Assembly: GCF_030704685.1 (NCBI RefSeq)
Contig: NZ_JAUZDX010000004.1
Location: 186,001 to 250,000 of the forward strand
From: Acidovorax sp. A1169
GTDB lineage: Bacteria; Pseudomonadota; Gammaproteobacteria; Burkholderiales; Burkholderiaceae_C
DNA: 64,000 bases
Reading direction: 5' to 3'
The notes beneath the pieces were generated by a model that was not told the origin of the DNA, did not search any database, and saw only the letters and a program-made list of their open reading frames with translations. The translations under genes were made by a program, and so were the position numbers. Numbering within the stretch: the stretch's first letter is position 1; each line of letters opens with the position of its first letter. Positions 6,610 through 16,739 of the stretch are shown here, in pieces.

Positions 6610-9177
6610 TTAACCTTCAGCTCCAATGACGATTTGCTGACCAATTCGTGCACGAACTTGATTGTAGATAGGCAGGGCAACGCCTTCAGCGACTTCAAGT
6701 GAGACGCACAGTGCGAACTCGACAGGACTCAGCAATCGACCAGCCTCCGCGACACAATTCACTCGTACCATGAGGTGCTGACCTGATACAACCGGCACAG
6801 CGCCTTCGCCTTCAAATGTCTCGTGCTGGAGCGTTCCCAACTGGAGTTGACGCGCCTCACCTTCCAAGCGAGTCAGATTCAAAGGATCGCTTGGCAAGTC
6901 CATCCATAGCTTTGCGACACGGTACTTAGAGTGCCGTGGATTTGGCGGAGTCAACCATGCCAACGTTATTGTCAAACGTCGGCGAACCAACGTCGCGTTC
7001 AACGCTTCGGGGATAGGCACCTTGAACTCCCAAGCCTTGTCGTTTCGCAGTTCGCCCACGCCAAGCATCGTCGCGCGTTGCTCGGTGCAAGTTAGCGCAC
7101 GCTGGACGTCGGCCACACCGTAACCTGCATATCTACTGACAAGGCGACGCTGCGCATGCCAATGCTCAACATCTGGGCGCGCGGCCAGCACTTGTGATTG
7201 GATGCTCCCAAGGTTCGCCCCATGAGCGAGCAACGCCTTTATCAACACAGCGTCGTAGCGGCGGGGGAGATTCTGAGGGTTGCCCGCACGCAGTGCTTCC
7301 AGCACATAGAACGCTTGAGCAGCCCCGCGCGTCGCCAGGGCTGTCGCGTTGCTGGTGCCACGCGTGTAGGCTGTATCGCCAACCGCATCCGGGGGGGATG
7401 CCACGCGATGACCAGGTGGTTGCGGTGTGCTCCAAACCCCGGAGACGTGTGTTTCATTCGCCGGTGAAACCGGCCGCTCCCGGTAAAGCGCGCGGCCTCC
7501 TGGCAGCAGAATTTCTGGCTTAATTGCTCGTCGGAAGCCCGGGCCGATACGGGAGTAAGGCGCTATACCATGCTCTGGAAATAAGGTATGCCGTCCTATC
7601 ACAGAGGGGAAAATCGATCCATCGCTGTAGCTTGCGCCGACAGTGAGCGCGTTAACCGACTCCGCCGGAGAAAGTAGCCGACGGTGCATGTCTAGGCCCA
7701 TCAAGGCCTGCATCGAATGGCCCGCTTGCTCCTCCGGCGGCATCGCCCCCAAAGATTCTCGCGCCACCTTCAGGACAAGGTCGTCTGAACAGTTCCCGCA
7801 ACTGACGATGAAGAGCACGTTGTACTTGTGGCTCAACCAATCGAGCAGCCGCGCCCATGGCGACAGTTCGCCAGCAAATGGGCGATAACCGTCGCCGACC
7901 GAGAGGTTGATCACCTTCACTGTCGGAGCTGCAGCCGGCACGGCTGGAGTGCCTTCAAACATGCGGCGTACAGCGACATGTACAAGATCTATGAGCAGCT
8001 GATCATCAGGCGTACATTCCACCTGCGAACTGCAACCCAGTTCAGGCCACATGATGGGCCGTACGTAGATTGGCGCAGCCAACGCCCCACTTGCGCTATC
8101 AAGTTCACCCCACGCAATGAGGGACGCCATGGCCGTCCCATGCACTCGTGCGGCTACTGGGTAGGTGTCGGCCCATTGATCCGGGTCATCGATGATCAAG
8201 CGTCCCTGCAAGCGTGGATGGTTCGCCAAAGGCAGGCCATCAAGCATAGCCACTATCGGACTGCCCGAGGTCAATTGCTGAGGCACAGCAGCATCGGGCA
8301 GCCGCGGGGCTGTGTCGGAAATCCGCGACATGGCTTGTCCCTGTGGTCGGAGCAGCATAACCCGCTCGGATCGCAGCAGAGGAGCAGGTACCGCGTCTAA
8401 CAATCGCTGAACGCCTGGGGCCGGCACTTCGACCAGGAACCCCAGGTAGGCGATGTCGACGATCAACCCCTCGTCAAGAACCCGTCCCCCAAGCTCAATG
8501 ACGAGCGTTCTTATCTCGGCAGACGAGGCAGCATTCTTTGCGGCCGATGCGAAGCACCAGGCTTCGATCTCAAACCTCAGAGCCGTGGTGCCGTTCTCCA
8601 ATCGAAAGCGCCAAGCTTGCTTGAGCTCGTCGTTCAGCCGATCTTGTGGCCCCCAGAAACGCACATCCTTCAGGTGTTTGAACAATTCCTTCCAAGCGCT
8701 AAGACCGGTGCCCAAATTTCCTGTCGGCGTCTCCTTGTATATGCCCCACAGGCGAACTACCTCGCCGAGCGCTTGTCTGTTACTGCCCATTAAGAACAAC
8801 CTCCCACCGAGCGCTTTGGTGGCGTCTTGGGTCGAATAGAAGTCTTCATCGGGTTCGACTTGCGCGTCGACCATACCTGCCAGCCATTCAAGCCCCGGTA
8901 TGCGTTCGGCCGAGCTGATGAAGTCGACGACAGCGCCAACCGTTTCAAAGACCACTACAAGATCGGGATCGCTGTTGCTTGCGGCAGTCAGAAGTTCAAG
9001 GCGCCGGGCCTCAAAGGCAGCTTGGAGAGTTTGAAATTGTGGCGTAAGTCGCTCCGCTTGGCGCCCATGGCTTGGCACATGCAAGGTGGGAACCATTCTC
9101 TGGCCGCCCTGCCGCCCAACTGCCGACGGTTGAGGGAAGATGAGCAGGGGCAAATGCCCGGTTGCGCCTTCTGGCAA
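6610..9177 (-). CDS. ietS: Subtilisin-like serine protease, IetS type (defence/toxin component)
   Basis: 855-aa S8 peptidase. The catalytic triad is visible: Asp313 (AMLDGLP), His346 (VHGTAMASLI) and Ser609 (RGTSNATA), with oxyanion Asn462 (SCGNCSDD). About 300 residues precede the peptidase domain and a beta-rich tail of roughly 200 follows. There is no signal peptide, so it is cytoplasmic. In known IetAS modules the protease is the toxic effector and the paired AAA+ ATPase restrains or directs it. The likely start is TTG at 9177, one codon after the ATPase stop and in the same frame, because the conserved-looking LPLLIFPQPSA stretch lies before the next ATG (9096). The gene is more A/T-rich than its neighbours, suggesting transfer. 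Confidence 0.85.
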   Translation of the reverse strand: MPEGATGHLPLLIFPQPSAVGRQGGQRMVPTLHVPSHGRQAERLTPQFQTLQAAFEARRLELLTAASNSDPDLVVVFETVGAVVDFISSAERIPGLEWLAGMVDAQVEPDEDFYSTQDATKALGGRLFLMGSNRQALGEVVRLWGIYKETPTGNLGTGLSAWKELFKHLKDVRFWGPQDRLNDELKQAWRFRLENGTTALRFEIEAWCFASAAKNAASSAEIRTLVIELGGRVLDEGLIVDIAYLGFLVEVPAPGVQRLLDAVPAPLLRSERVMLLRPQGQAMSRISDTAPRLPDAAVPQQLTSGSPIVAMLDGLPLANHPRLQGRLIIDDPDQWADTYPVAARVHGTAMASLIAWGELDSASGALAAPIYVRPIMWPELGCSSQVECTPDDQLLIDLVHVAVRRMFEGTPAVPAAAPTVKVINLSVGDGYRPFAGELSPWARLLDWLSHKYNVLFIVSCGNCSDDLVLKVARESLGAMPPEEQAGHSMQALMGLDMHRRLLSPAESVNALTVGASYSDGSIFPSVIGRHTLFPEHGIAPYSRIGPGFRRAIKPEILLPGGRALYRERPVSPANETHVSGVWSTPQPPGHRVASPPDAVGDTAYTRGTSNATALATRGAAQAFYVLEALRAGNPQNLPRRYDAVLIKALLAHGANLGSIQSQVLAARPDVEHWHAQRRLVSRYAGYGVADVQRALTCTEQRATMLGVGELRNDKAWEFKVPIPEALNATLVRRRLTITLAWLTPPNPRHSKYRVAKLWMDLPSDPLNLTRLEGEARQLQLGTLQHETFEGEGAVPVVSGQHLMVRVNCVAEAGRLLSPVEFALCVSLEVAEGVALPIYNQVRARIGQQIVIGAEG

Positions 9178-9180
9178 GCT

Positions 9181-10167
9181 TTAGCGCTCAACGGCGTCGT
9201 CGATGGCTGCTCGCAGTTTCCATTGCACGATACGTTCGGCAATGATTTCCTTGAGGTCACCAGATGGCAGCGCTAAAACATAGCGCCTGTGAATGTCCTG
9301 GCAGAACTGCTCCAGGTCGGAGAAGCTGGTTACGTTCAAACGACTGGCCAGTGTCTTCGGCGTCATGCCGAGTGGCACGCCGAGGCGTCCCTGGAATCGC
9401 TCGAACCATTGAGTACGCTGCGCTAGCGTAGGGGCTGGCAGAGTGAGCCGCAATTGAAAACGGCGCCAAACAGCCCGATCTAGCAATTCGGCATGGTTTG
9501 TAGCGGTGACGACAACCACATGGCTTGGAAGTCCGTCGATCTGCAAAAGCAGCGAACTGACAACCCGCTTTATCTCACCGGTTTCGTGTGTGTCCCCGCG
9601 CTCTTTGCCCAGCGTGTCGAACTCATCAAAGAAGAGGACGCAATGATGCGTACGCGCGAAATCAAACAGTCGTTTCAGCCGCCCACTGGTTTCGCCGAGA
9701 AAGCTACCTACGACAGCCTCATAGCGCACGACGAAAAGCGGAATCATCAGCTCATAGGCCAGGGCCTCAGCTAATGTTGTTTTCCCGTTCCCAGGCGGCC
9801 CTGACAGCAATACTCTATGGCGTGGCTCAAGTCCATAAGAGCGAAGTAGATCCTGACGCTGTTGCTCCTCGACCAACTCTCGCGCCGCAGCCCTAACCTC
9901 TTCGGCAAGCAGGATCGAATCAAGGCTCCGCTTAGGCTGGAGTTCGTAAAGAAGCCCGCCGTGTCCGCCGTCAAATGCGCGAACGACCTCTGTTGCTTTC
10001 TGAGGCACGGCGACCGCACGCAAGTTTTCTTCCAACCTGTCGGCTAGCAATGTGTGGCGCTTAGCGCGCTCCTCGGCGGCGATGGCTTCAACGGTCGACC
10101 TGAACATCTTCTGATCGCCTTGCGTGCCAGCGCGCACGAGATTGACGATTAGATCGGCTCTAGGCAT
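9181..10167 (-). CDS. ietA: AAA+ ATPase, IetA type (partner of subtilisin-like protease)
   Basis: 328-aa AAA+ protein of the classic FtsH/Spastin-like clade. Walker A GPPGNGKT at 123-130, Walker B CVLFFDEFD at 176-184, sensor-1 Asn in TATNH (about 224), and paired arginines RR (235-236) as arginine fingers. An N-terminal helical region of about 110 residues probably recognises the partner or substrate, and there is a small C-terminal lid. It is immediately upstream of the S8 protease; this pair matches IetAS, described first as a plasmid post-segregational killing pair on a Ti plasmid and later as an antiphage system. ATG at 10167. Expected to couple ATP hydrolysis to control of the protease. 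Confidence 0.86.
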   Translation of the reverse strand: MPRADLIVNLVRAGTQGDQKMFRSTVEAIAAEERAKRHTLLADRLEENLRAVAVPQKATEVVRAFDGGHGGLLYELQPKRSLDSILLAEEVRAAARELVEEQQRQDLLRSYGLEPRHRVLLSGPPGNGKTTLAEALAYELMIPLFVVRYEAVVGSFLGETSGRLKRLFDFARTHHCVLFFDEFDTLGKERGDTHETGEIKRVVSSLLLQIDGLPSHVVVVTATNHAELLDRAVWRRFQLRLTLPAPTLAQRTQWFERFQGRLGVPLGMTPKTLASRLNVTSFSDLEQFCQDIHRRYVLALPSGDLKEIIAERIVQWKLRAAIDDAVER

Positions 10168-10190
10168 GTGTTGGCTTTTGTGGTGTCCTC

Positions 10191-10231
10191 AGTATACCCA
10201 CCATCCTCAGAGAAGCACCCTCCCGGGAGGG
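10191..10231 (-). promoter_or_regulatory. Upstream region of the ATPase-protease operon: -10-like hexamer and 14-bp palindrome
   Basis: Reading toward the ATPase start at 10167, a TATACT hexamer (10191-10196) could be a -10 element, although no good -35 is seen. A perfect 14-bp palindrome, CCCTCCCGGGAGGG, lies at 10218-10231, about 50 bp before the start codon, and could be an operator or a short hairpin. No regulator gene is adjacent. Confidence 0.35.
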
Positions 10232-10541
10232 CGTATCTGGCCCGACTTACGTTTGCGCGTTGCCTAGAGATGGTCCAGCAGACCGTGCAGAGCCTCAGCG
10301 CTTTGCAAGCCGTGCAATGCAGGGTGTCACCCCGCCAACGGCCAGCAAGTTGGCTCGGCCGCTATCCGGCGAGAGATTCGGCATCCGTGGCCGATGCATC
10401 CTCTATGCCCACCAGCTCCCCTCGACTTGGGTACCGCCATAACGTGCCGCCCAGCGACGGCTGCAATGGTTGCCGAGACTCACTCTTTGAAAGTGAAAAG
10501 TCACGGCAACGTTCAGATAACTGATCTCCGAGAAAACTGAC
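10232..10541. other. Spacer between defence pair and guaA 3' end
   Basis: About 310 bp without a supported gene. Open frames exist on the plus strand, but none has a ribosome site, a recognisable family or a good composition. The stretch directly abuts the 3' end of guaA, a known integration site for genomic islands, so it could hold an old attachment junction. I found no second copy of the guaA terminal sequence by eye. Confidence 0.35.
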
Positions 10542-12161
10542 TCACTCCCACTCAATCGTCGCTGGCGGCTTGCTGCTCACGTCGTACGTCACGCGGTTGA
10601 TGCCCCGCACCTCGTTGATGATGCGCCCCGACACCTTCTTGAGCAGAGCGTACGGCAGCTCGGCCCAGTCGGCGGTCATGAAGTCGCTGGTTTGCACGGC
10701 GCGCAGGGCCACGACATAGTCGTACGTGCGGCCATCGCCCATCACGCCCACGCTCTTGACGGGCAGGAAGACGGTGAAGGCCTGGCTGGTGAGGTCGTAC
10801 CAGTTTTTGCCGGTGGCTTCGTCGACATGGTTGCGCAGCTCTTCGATGAAGATCGCGTCGGCGCGGCGCAGCAGGTCGGCGTACTCTTTTTTCACCTCGC
10901 CCAAAATGCGCACGCCCAGGCCGGGGCCGGGGAAGGGGTGGCGGTAGACCATTTCGGGCGGCAGGCCCAGGGCCACGCCGAGTTCGCGCACTTCGTCCTT
11001 GAACAAATCGCGCAGGGGCTCCAGCAGCTTGAGGCCCAGCTGCTCTGGCAGGCCGCCCACGTTGTGGTGGCTCTTGATGGTGACGGCCTTCTTGCTCTTG
11101 GCGCCGCCGGATTCAATCACGTCGGGGTAGATGGTGCCCTGGGCCAGGAAGGTGGCGCCTTTGTGGCCACCGTCGCCGGCCTTCAATTTGGCGGCCTCGG
11201 CCTTGAACACGTCGACGAACAGGCCGCCGATGATCTTGCGCTTGGCTTCGGGTTCGCTCACGCCGGCCAGCTTGCCGAGGAACATGTCGCTGGCGTCCAC
11301 GCGGATGACCTTGGCCTGCAGCTTGCCGACGAACATGTCCATGACCATGTCGCCTTCGTTCAGGCGCAGCAGGCCGTGGTCGACGAACACGCAGGTGAGC
11401 TGGTCGCCGATGGCGCGGTGGATAAGCGCTGCGGCCACGGACGAATCGACGCCGCCCGACAGGCCGAGGATCACTTCTTCATTGCCCACCTGCTGGCGGA
11501 TGAGTTCCACGGCTTCGGCGATGTGGTCGCGCATGACCCAGTCGGGGCGGGTGCCGCAGATGCCGAGCACGAAGCGGTCGAGCAGCGCACTGCCCTGTAC
11601 GGTGTGGGTGACTTCAGGGTGGAACTGCAGGGCATAAAAGCGGCGCTCTTCGTCGGCCATGCCGGCGATGGGGCAGCTGTCGGTGCTGGCCATGAGCTTG
11701 AAGCCCGGGGGCAGCTCGGTGACCTTGTCGCCGTGGCTCATCCACACGTTGAGCATGCCGTGGCCTTCGGGGGTGGTGAAGTCGGCAATGTCCTTGAGCA
11801 GCGCGGTGTGGCCGCGGGCGCGCACGGCGGCAAAGCCGAATTCGCGCTTGTGGCCGCCTTCGACCTTGCCGCCTAGCTGGTGCGCCATGGTCTGCATGCC
11901 GTAGCAGATGCCGAGCACGGGCAGGCCGAGCGTAAACACGGCTTCGGGCGCCTTGTCGGTGGTGTCTTCGTACACGCTGGCGTGGCTGCCGGAGAGGATG
12001 ATGCCCTTGAGCGAGCCGTCCTTGGCGTAGTCACGCACCCACTCGTCCGTCACGTCGCAGGGGTGCACTTCGCAGTACACGTTGGCTTCGCGCACGCGGC
12101 GGGCGATGAGCTGGGTGACTTGCGAGCCGAAATCGAGGATGAGGATTTTCTGGTGTTGCAT
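10542..12161 (-). CDS. guaA: GMP synthase (glutamine-hydrolysing)
   Basis: Converts XMP, ATP and glutamine to GMP, the last step of guanine nucleotide synthesis, in the cytoplasm. 539 aa. The N-terminal class I glutamine amidotransferase domain starts [20 protein letters not shown] and has the GICYGMQ nucleophile (Cys) and a FHPEVTHT His-Glu pair. The central ATP-pyrophosphatase domain carries the PP-loop LSGGVDSSV, and the C-terminus ends with the dimerisation motif and [17 protein letters not shown] at 12161. It lies downstream of guaB, but a toxin-antitoxin pair separates them. Its 3' end is adjacent to the accessory zone. Confidence 0.98.
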   Translation of the reverse strand: MQHQKILILDFGSQVTQLIARRVREANVYCEVHPCDVTDEWVRDYAKDGSLKGIILSGSHASVYEDTTDKAPEAVFTLGLPVLGICYGMQTMAHQLGGKVEGGHKREFGFAAVRARGHTALLKDIADFTTPEGHGMLNVWMSHGDKVTELPPGFKLMASTDSCPIAGMADEERRFYALQFHPEVTHTVQGSALLDRFVLGICGTRPDWVMRDHIAEAVELIRQQVGNEEVILGLSGGVDSSVAAALIHRAIGDQLTCVFVDHGLLRLNEGDMVMDMFVGKLQAKVIRVDASDMFLGKLAGVSEPEAKRKIIGGLFVDVFKAEAAKLKAGDGGHKGATFLAQGTIYPDVIESGGAKSKKAVTIKSHHNVGGLPEQLGLKLLEPLRDLFKDEVRELGVALGLPPEMVYRHPFPGPGLGVRILGEVKKEYADLLRRADAIFIEELRNHVDEATGKNWYDLTSQAFTVFLPVKSVGVMGDGRTYDYVVALRAVQTSDFMTADWAELPYALLKKVSGRIINEVRGINRVTYDVSSKPPATIEWE

Positions 12162-12220
12162 GGCGGTGGGTGGCGTCAAGGGGATTAAAAAGAAAACGGG
12201 GCTGATCGAGGGAGGAGCGG

Positions 12221-12655
12221 TCAGAGGGTGGACAGGTCCAGCAGTTGCACGCCACTGCGCTTTGCGGCGGCGGCCTGGGCAGCATCGAACGTGGCCAGGG
12301 GCAGGCGCAGGGAGCGGGCGAGCCAGAGGTAGGCGGCGTCGAAGGTGGGCAGGCCGGTGTCGAGCGCGACGTCGAGCACGGCCTTGTGCTGAGCGGGGGC
12401 CAGTTCGTGCAGCTCCACGCGGTGGCGTATGGCTTCGAGCACGCCCCACAGGCCTTCGACCGATGCGGGCGGTATGCGGCCGCTGTGCACGCCGCTGCTG
12501 ATGAGGTTGCTGCACTCCCACTGCCAGAGGTTGGGGGCCTGGGGCTCGACCTCGTCGCGGCGGATCAGGGTGTACAGGCGGCGCGTGTGCTCGCTGGCCG
12601 CGTCGGGCAGCAGCCAGGCGGCGGTGACGGAGGCGTCGAGGACGAAGGCGGTCAT
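12221..12655 (-). CDS. PIN-domain ribonuclease toxin (VapC type)
   Basis: 144-aa PIN-domain protein, an Mg-dependent endoribonuclease toxin. Acidic quartet visible: Asp in [11 protein letters not shown] (residue 7), Glu in WQWECSNL, Asp in [12 protein letters not shown] and Asp in LATFDAAQ. Start codon ATG at 12655 overlaps the antitoxin stop as ATGA, implying translational coupling. VapC enzymes usually cleave tRNA or rRNA; the target here is unknown. The pair lies between guaB and guaA in the same direction, and some read-through with the gua genes is possible. Confidence 0.92.
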   Translation of the reverse strand: MTAFVLDASVTAAWLLPDAASEHTRRLYTLIRRDEVEPQAPNLWQWECSNLISSGVHSGRIPPASVEGLWGVLEAIRHRVELHELAPAQHKAVLDVALDTGLPTFDAAYLWLARSLRLPLATFDAAQAAAAKRSGVQLLDLSTL

Positions 12656-12924
12656 GCTGCTGCGGCCCTGCCCTTGCGGCGCAAGGTGTCGGGGGCGGCG
12701 GTAGTGGCGGCCTCGCCTGCGGGGCGGATGCTGGCGTGCAGTGCGTCCATCTGGCCCAGCTCGCGGGCGATCTGCTCGTCGGTGATGACGGGGCGGCGGC
12801 GCACGGGCAGCAGGCGCACCACTTCTTTGCCATGGCGGGTAATGCGCACTTCTTCGCCCTGCTCGACCAGCTCGATCAGGGCGGAGAACCTGCTCTTGGC
12901 TTCGTAGATACCGACGGACTGCAT
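12652..12924 (-). CDS. Phd/YefM-family antitoxin
   Basis: 90-aa antitoxin starting [20 protein letters not shown], with the Phd/YefM N-terminal DNA-binding fold, including the [21 protein letters not shown] signature, followed by a flexible tail that neutralises the PIN toxin. The ATG at 12924 was preferred over 12942 because the Phd fold starts there. It probably represses its own promoter at the inverted repeats directly upstream. The combination of a Phd-type antitoxin and a PIN toxin is common. Confidence 0.9.
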   Translation of the reverse strand: MQSVGIYEAKSRFSALIELVEQGEEVRITRHGKEVVRLLPVRRRPVITDEQIARELGQMDALHASIRPAGEAATTAAPDTLRRKGRAAAA

Positions 12925-12950
12925 GGATGCGCGGACCCCCAAAAAGAAAA

Positions 12951-13019
12951 AGTCTGGCCTGAATGGCGAATTCAGACCAGACTATATCATTCTGACCAGA
13001 TATTTTCAATCAGGCCAGA
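12951..13019 (-). promoter_or_regulatory. Promoter and four-half-site operator of the toxin-antitoxin pair
   Basis: On the minus strand a sigma70-type promoter reads TTGAAA (13004-13009), a 17-bp spacer, then TATAGT (12981-12986). Around it are four related half-sites: TCTGGCCTGA (12953-12962), TTCAGACCAGA (12971-12981), TCTGACCAGA (12991-13000) and TCAGGCCAGA (13010-13019). The first and last are perfect inverted copies of each other. This is a strong autoregulatory operator candidate for the antitoxin-toxin complex. Confidence 0.75.
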
Positions 13020-13034
13020 TTGCATCCCCAACGG

Positions 13035-14636
<1,602 letters not shown>

Positions 14637-14650
14637 CTAAACTTGTCTGT

Positions 14651-15193
14651 ATGAAATTGCACAAGATTGTTTTACTGGCCGTCGCCTGCACTTGGGCCCT
14701 GGGTGCTGCCGCGCAATGGCAGTGGATCGACAAGGACGGCCGCAAGGTCTTCAGCGACCGCCCGCCACCGCAGGACATTCCGGAAAAGAACATGCTCAAG
14801 CAGCCGGGCTTTGGCGGCCCGCGCGTGACCACGCCAGCTGCCGCCAGCGCACCTGCAGCAGCAGCCGCCCCGGCGACGGCTGCGGCCTCTGGCACGGCAG
14901 CGGCCCCCGCAGCAGCGGCCAGCGCCGCCAGTGGCAAGGACAAGGAGTTGGAGAAGCGCAAGGCCGAAGCCGAGGCCGCCGAAGCCGCCAAGAAGAAGGC
15001 CGAAGACGAGAAGATTGCCAAGGCCAGGGCAGAAAACTGCACCAAAGCACGCGATGCCAAGGCCCTGATGGACTCAGGTACGCCGCTGCGGCAGACCACG
15101 GCGCAGGGTGAGCGCGTGTTCCTCGACGAGGCCCAGCGCGCGGCCGAGACCAAACGCATCAACGCGGTGATTGCCGCCGACTGCAAGCGCTGA
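14651..15193 (+). CDS. DUF4124 domain exported protein
   Basis: 180 aa with an N-terminal signal peptide (MKLHKIVLLAVACTWALGAAAQ) followed by a DUF4124-like segment (WQWIDKDGRKVFSDRPPP), an Ala/Pro-rich linker and a long charged coiled-coil-like helix ([21 protein letters not shown]). It is probably periplasmic, and the function of the family is unknown. It is divergent from guaB and ends just before a strong bidirectional terminator. Confidence 0.85.
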   Translation: MKLHKIVLLAVACTWALGAAAQWQWIDKDGRKVFSDRPPPQDIPEKNMLKQPGFGGPRVTTPAAASAPAAAAAPATAAASGTAAAPAAAASAASGKDKELEKRKAEAEAAEAAKKKAEDEKIAKARAENCTKARDAKALMDSGTPLRQTTAQGERVFLDEAQRAAETKRINAVIAADCKR

Positions 15194-15220
15194 GCTCGGC
15201 AAAAGGCCTATTCGTTGCAG

Positions 15221-15247
15221 AAAAACGGCGCCTGGGGCGCCGTTTTT
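15221..15247. terminator. Bidirectional intrinsic terminator
   Basis: A 12-bp stem, AAAAACGGCGCC (15221-15232) with GGCGCCGTTTTT (15236-15247), and a 3-base loop. The A and T runs at both sides allow termination for both the DUF4124 gene (plus) and rnfH (minus). Confidence 0.9.
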
Positions 15248-15254
15248 GTTTCAT

Positions 15255-15614
15255 TTAGTATCCTGATTTGCCGCCCGGCCGCTGCCGGGCGAAAAGGCCG
15301 GTGGCGCGTGCACCCTGGCGTGCAAAGCGCTCGCGGCGAGCCACCTTGGGGTCGACCTTGAGGCCCCGGTACAGCTCGACCCGGTCCTGGTCCTTGAGCA
15401 CAGTGGTCTCGGGCTGCACCCGGCCCCAGATGCCGCACACCATGCCCTCGCGCTGCGCAGCCATGGGCCCGGCGGCCTGCAGGGCGTCGGCCAGGGTGCT
15501 GCCGGGGGGCAGTTGCAGTGTGCATTCGCTTACCTGCCGGGGCGCCAGCGAGACCACCACGGTGATCTGCAGGGCTGCCGCTACCGCCGGTGCGGCACCT
15601 GCGCCATCAGCCAT
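15255..15614 (-). CDS. rnfH: RnfH family protein (UPF0125)
   Basis: 119-aa ubiquitin/ThiS-like beta-grasp protein of the RnfH family. Recognised by VVSLAPRQVSECTLQLPPGSTLADAL, VCGIWGR and DRVELYRGLKVDPKVARRERFARQG. The molecular function is not settled; the gene is named for clusters with rnf genes but in many proteobacteria sits with ratA beside smpB, as here. It overlaps the end of ratA by 8 bp, so the two are co-translated. Confidence 0.92.
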   Translation of the reverse strand: MADGAGAAPAVAAALQITVVVSLAPRQVSECTLQLPPGSTLADALQAAGPMAAQREGMVCGIWGRVQPETTVLKDQDRVELYRGLKVDPKVARRERFARQGARATGLFARQRPGGKSGY

Positions 15615-16047
15615 ACACCTGCTCCGCGCGCTTCACGAAGGCGTCGACCATGCTGCCGGCGATGCGGTCGAACACGGGGCCCACCAGGGCGGCCAGGGCG
15701 GCGTTGTCAAAGCCGTAGTTCAGGCCCAGCTCGACCTTGCAGGCGCGCTGGCTGCCGTCGCCCACGGGGTGGAAGTGCCAGTCACCGTCGAGCTGCGAGA
15801 ACGGGCCCTTGACCAGGCGCATCTGCACGCGCCGTCCGGCCTCGTGCGTGTTGCGCGTGACGAAGGCCTTATGGATGCCGCCAAAGGCAATGCCCACCTC
15901 GGCCGTCATGCCCTCGTCCGACTGCTCCAGCACGGTGGCACTGTCGCACCAAGGCAGGAACTCGGGGTATTTTTCGACCCCCGTGACCAGGGCGAACATT
16001 TCTTCGGGGCTGTACCAGATGAGGACGGACTTGTTGACGGTTTTCAT
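15607..16047 (-). CDS. ratA: RatA-like START-domain protein (coenzyme Q-binding Coq10 family)
   Basis: 146-aa protein of the polyketide cyclase/START fold. In E. coli RatA was described as blocking 70S ribosome association, and the Coq10 relatives bind ubiquinone, so the physiological role is debated. Features are MKTVNKSVLIWYSPEEMFAL, the VEKYPEFLPWC signature and a terminal helix DRIAGSMVDAFVKRAEQVYG. ATG at 16047. Next to rnfH and divergent from smpB, the conserved arrangement. Confidence 0.92.
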   Translation of the reverse strand: MKTVNKSVLIWYSPEEMFALVTGVEKYPEFLPWCDSATVLEQSDEGMTAEVGIAFGGIHKAFVTRNTHEAGRRVQMRLVKGPFSQLDGDWHFHPVGDGSQRACKVELGLNYGFDNAALAALVGPVFDRIAGSMVDAFVKRAEQVYG

Positions 16048-16195
16048 GCAGGGGAAGGGCTTTGGCCACGATCGTCGCCACATGCGGTGGCATGGGGCAA
16101 AGAAGATCGAGGACACGCCCTAAAATGACAGGTGCGAGACACAAGCATTGTAGGGAGGCCTTTTATCTCCTCGTTTGCGCCTCAATTAATAACTC

Positions 16196-16669
16196 ATGGC
16201 CAAGAAACCCGATCCAACCGCCCGCATTGCCGATAACAAGAAGGCGGCCTACAACTATTTCTTCGAAGAACGCCACGAGGCAGGCATGGTCCTGTACGGC
16301 TGGGAAGTGAAGGCGCTGCGCGAGGGCAAGGTGCAGCTGACCGACGGCTATGTGCTGATCCGCGACGGCGAGCTGTTCTTGCTGGGCTGCCAGATCAACC
16401 CGCTCAAGACCGCCTCGACCCACGTGAGCCCCGATGCCATACGCACCAAGAAGCTGCTGCTCAAGAAGGATGACATCAAGCACCTGATCATCAAGGTGGA
16501 GCAAAAGGGCTACACGCTGGTGCCGCTGAACCTGCACTGGAAGAACGGCTACGTGAAGTGCGAGGTTGCCCTGGCCAAGGGCAAGGCCGAGCACGACAAG
16601 CGCGACACCATCAAGGACCGCGAAGGCAAGCGCGAGGTGGAACGCGCGATGAAAAGCCGCAATAAGTAA
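16196..16669 (+). CDS. smpB: SsrA-binding protein SmpB
   Basis: Binds tmRNA and delivers it to stalled ribosomes for trans-translation. 157 aa, the normal size. Beta-barrel core with [20 protein letters not shown] and the [12 protein letters not shown] motif, NPLKTAST loop, and a basic C-terminal tail ([21 protein letters not shown]) that enters the decoding site. ATG at 16196. Divergent from ratA-rnfH. The tmRNA gene itself is not in this window. Confidence 0.98.
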   Translation: MAKKPDPTARIADNKKAAYNYFFEERHEAGMVLYGWEVKALREGKVQLTDGYVLIRDGELFLLGCQINPLKTASTHVSPDAIRTKKLLLKKDDIKHLIIKVEQKGYTLVPLNLHWKNGYVKCEVALAKGKAEHDKRDTIKDREGKREVERAMKSRNK

Positions 16670-16710
16670 GGCTGCAGGCGCCCTTTCTTCGACGCGCCTG
16701 CCGCAGCTGC

Positions 16711-16729
16711 GCGGCCTCCCGGAGGCCGC
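16711..16729. terminator. Hairpin between convergent genes
   Basis: GCGGCCT and AGGCCGC form a 7-bp G/C stem in the short gap between the ends of smpB and the hydrolase gene. There is no T-run, so it could be a weak or Rho-assisted terminator. Confidence 0.35.
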
Positions 16730-16739
16730 CACGATCTAC

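Noticed and set aside
10168..10524. Plus-strand 118-codon frame in the ATPase-guaA gap
   Set aside because: No ribosome site or recognised family; likely chance.
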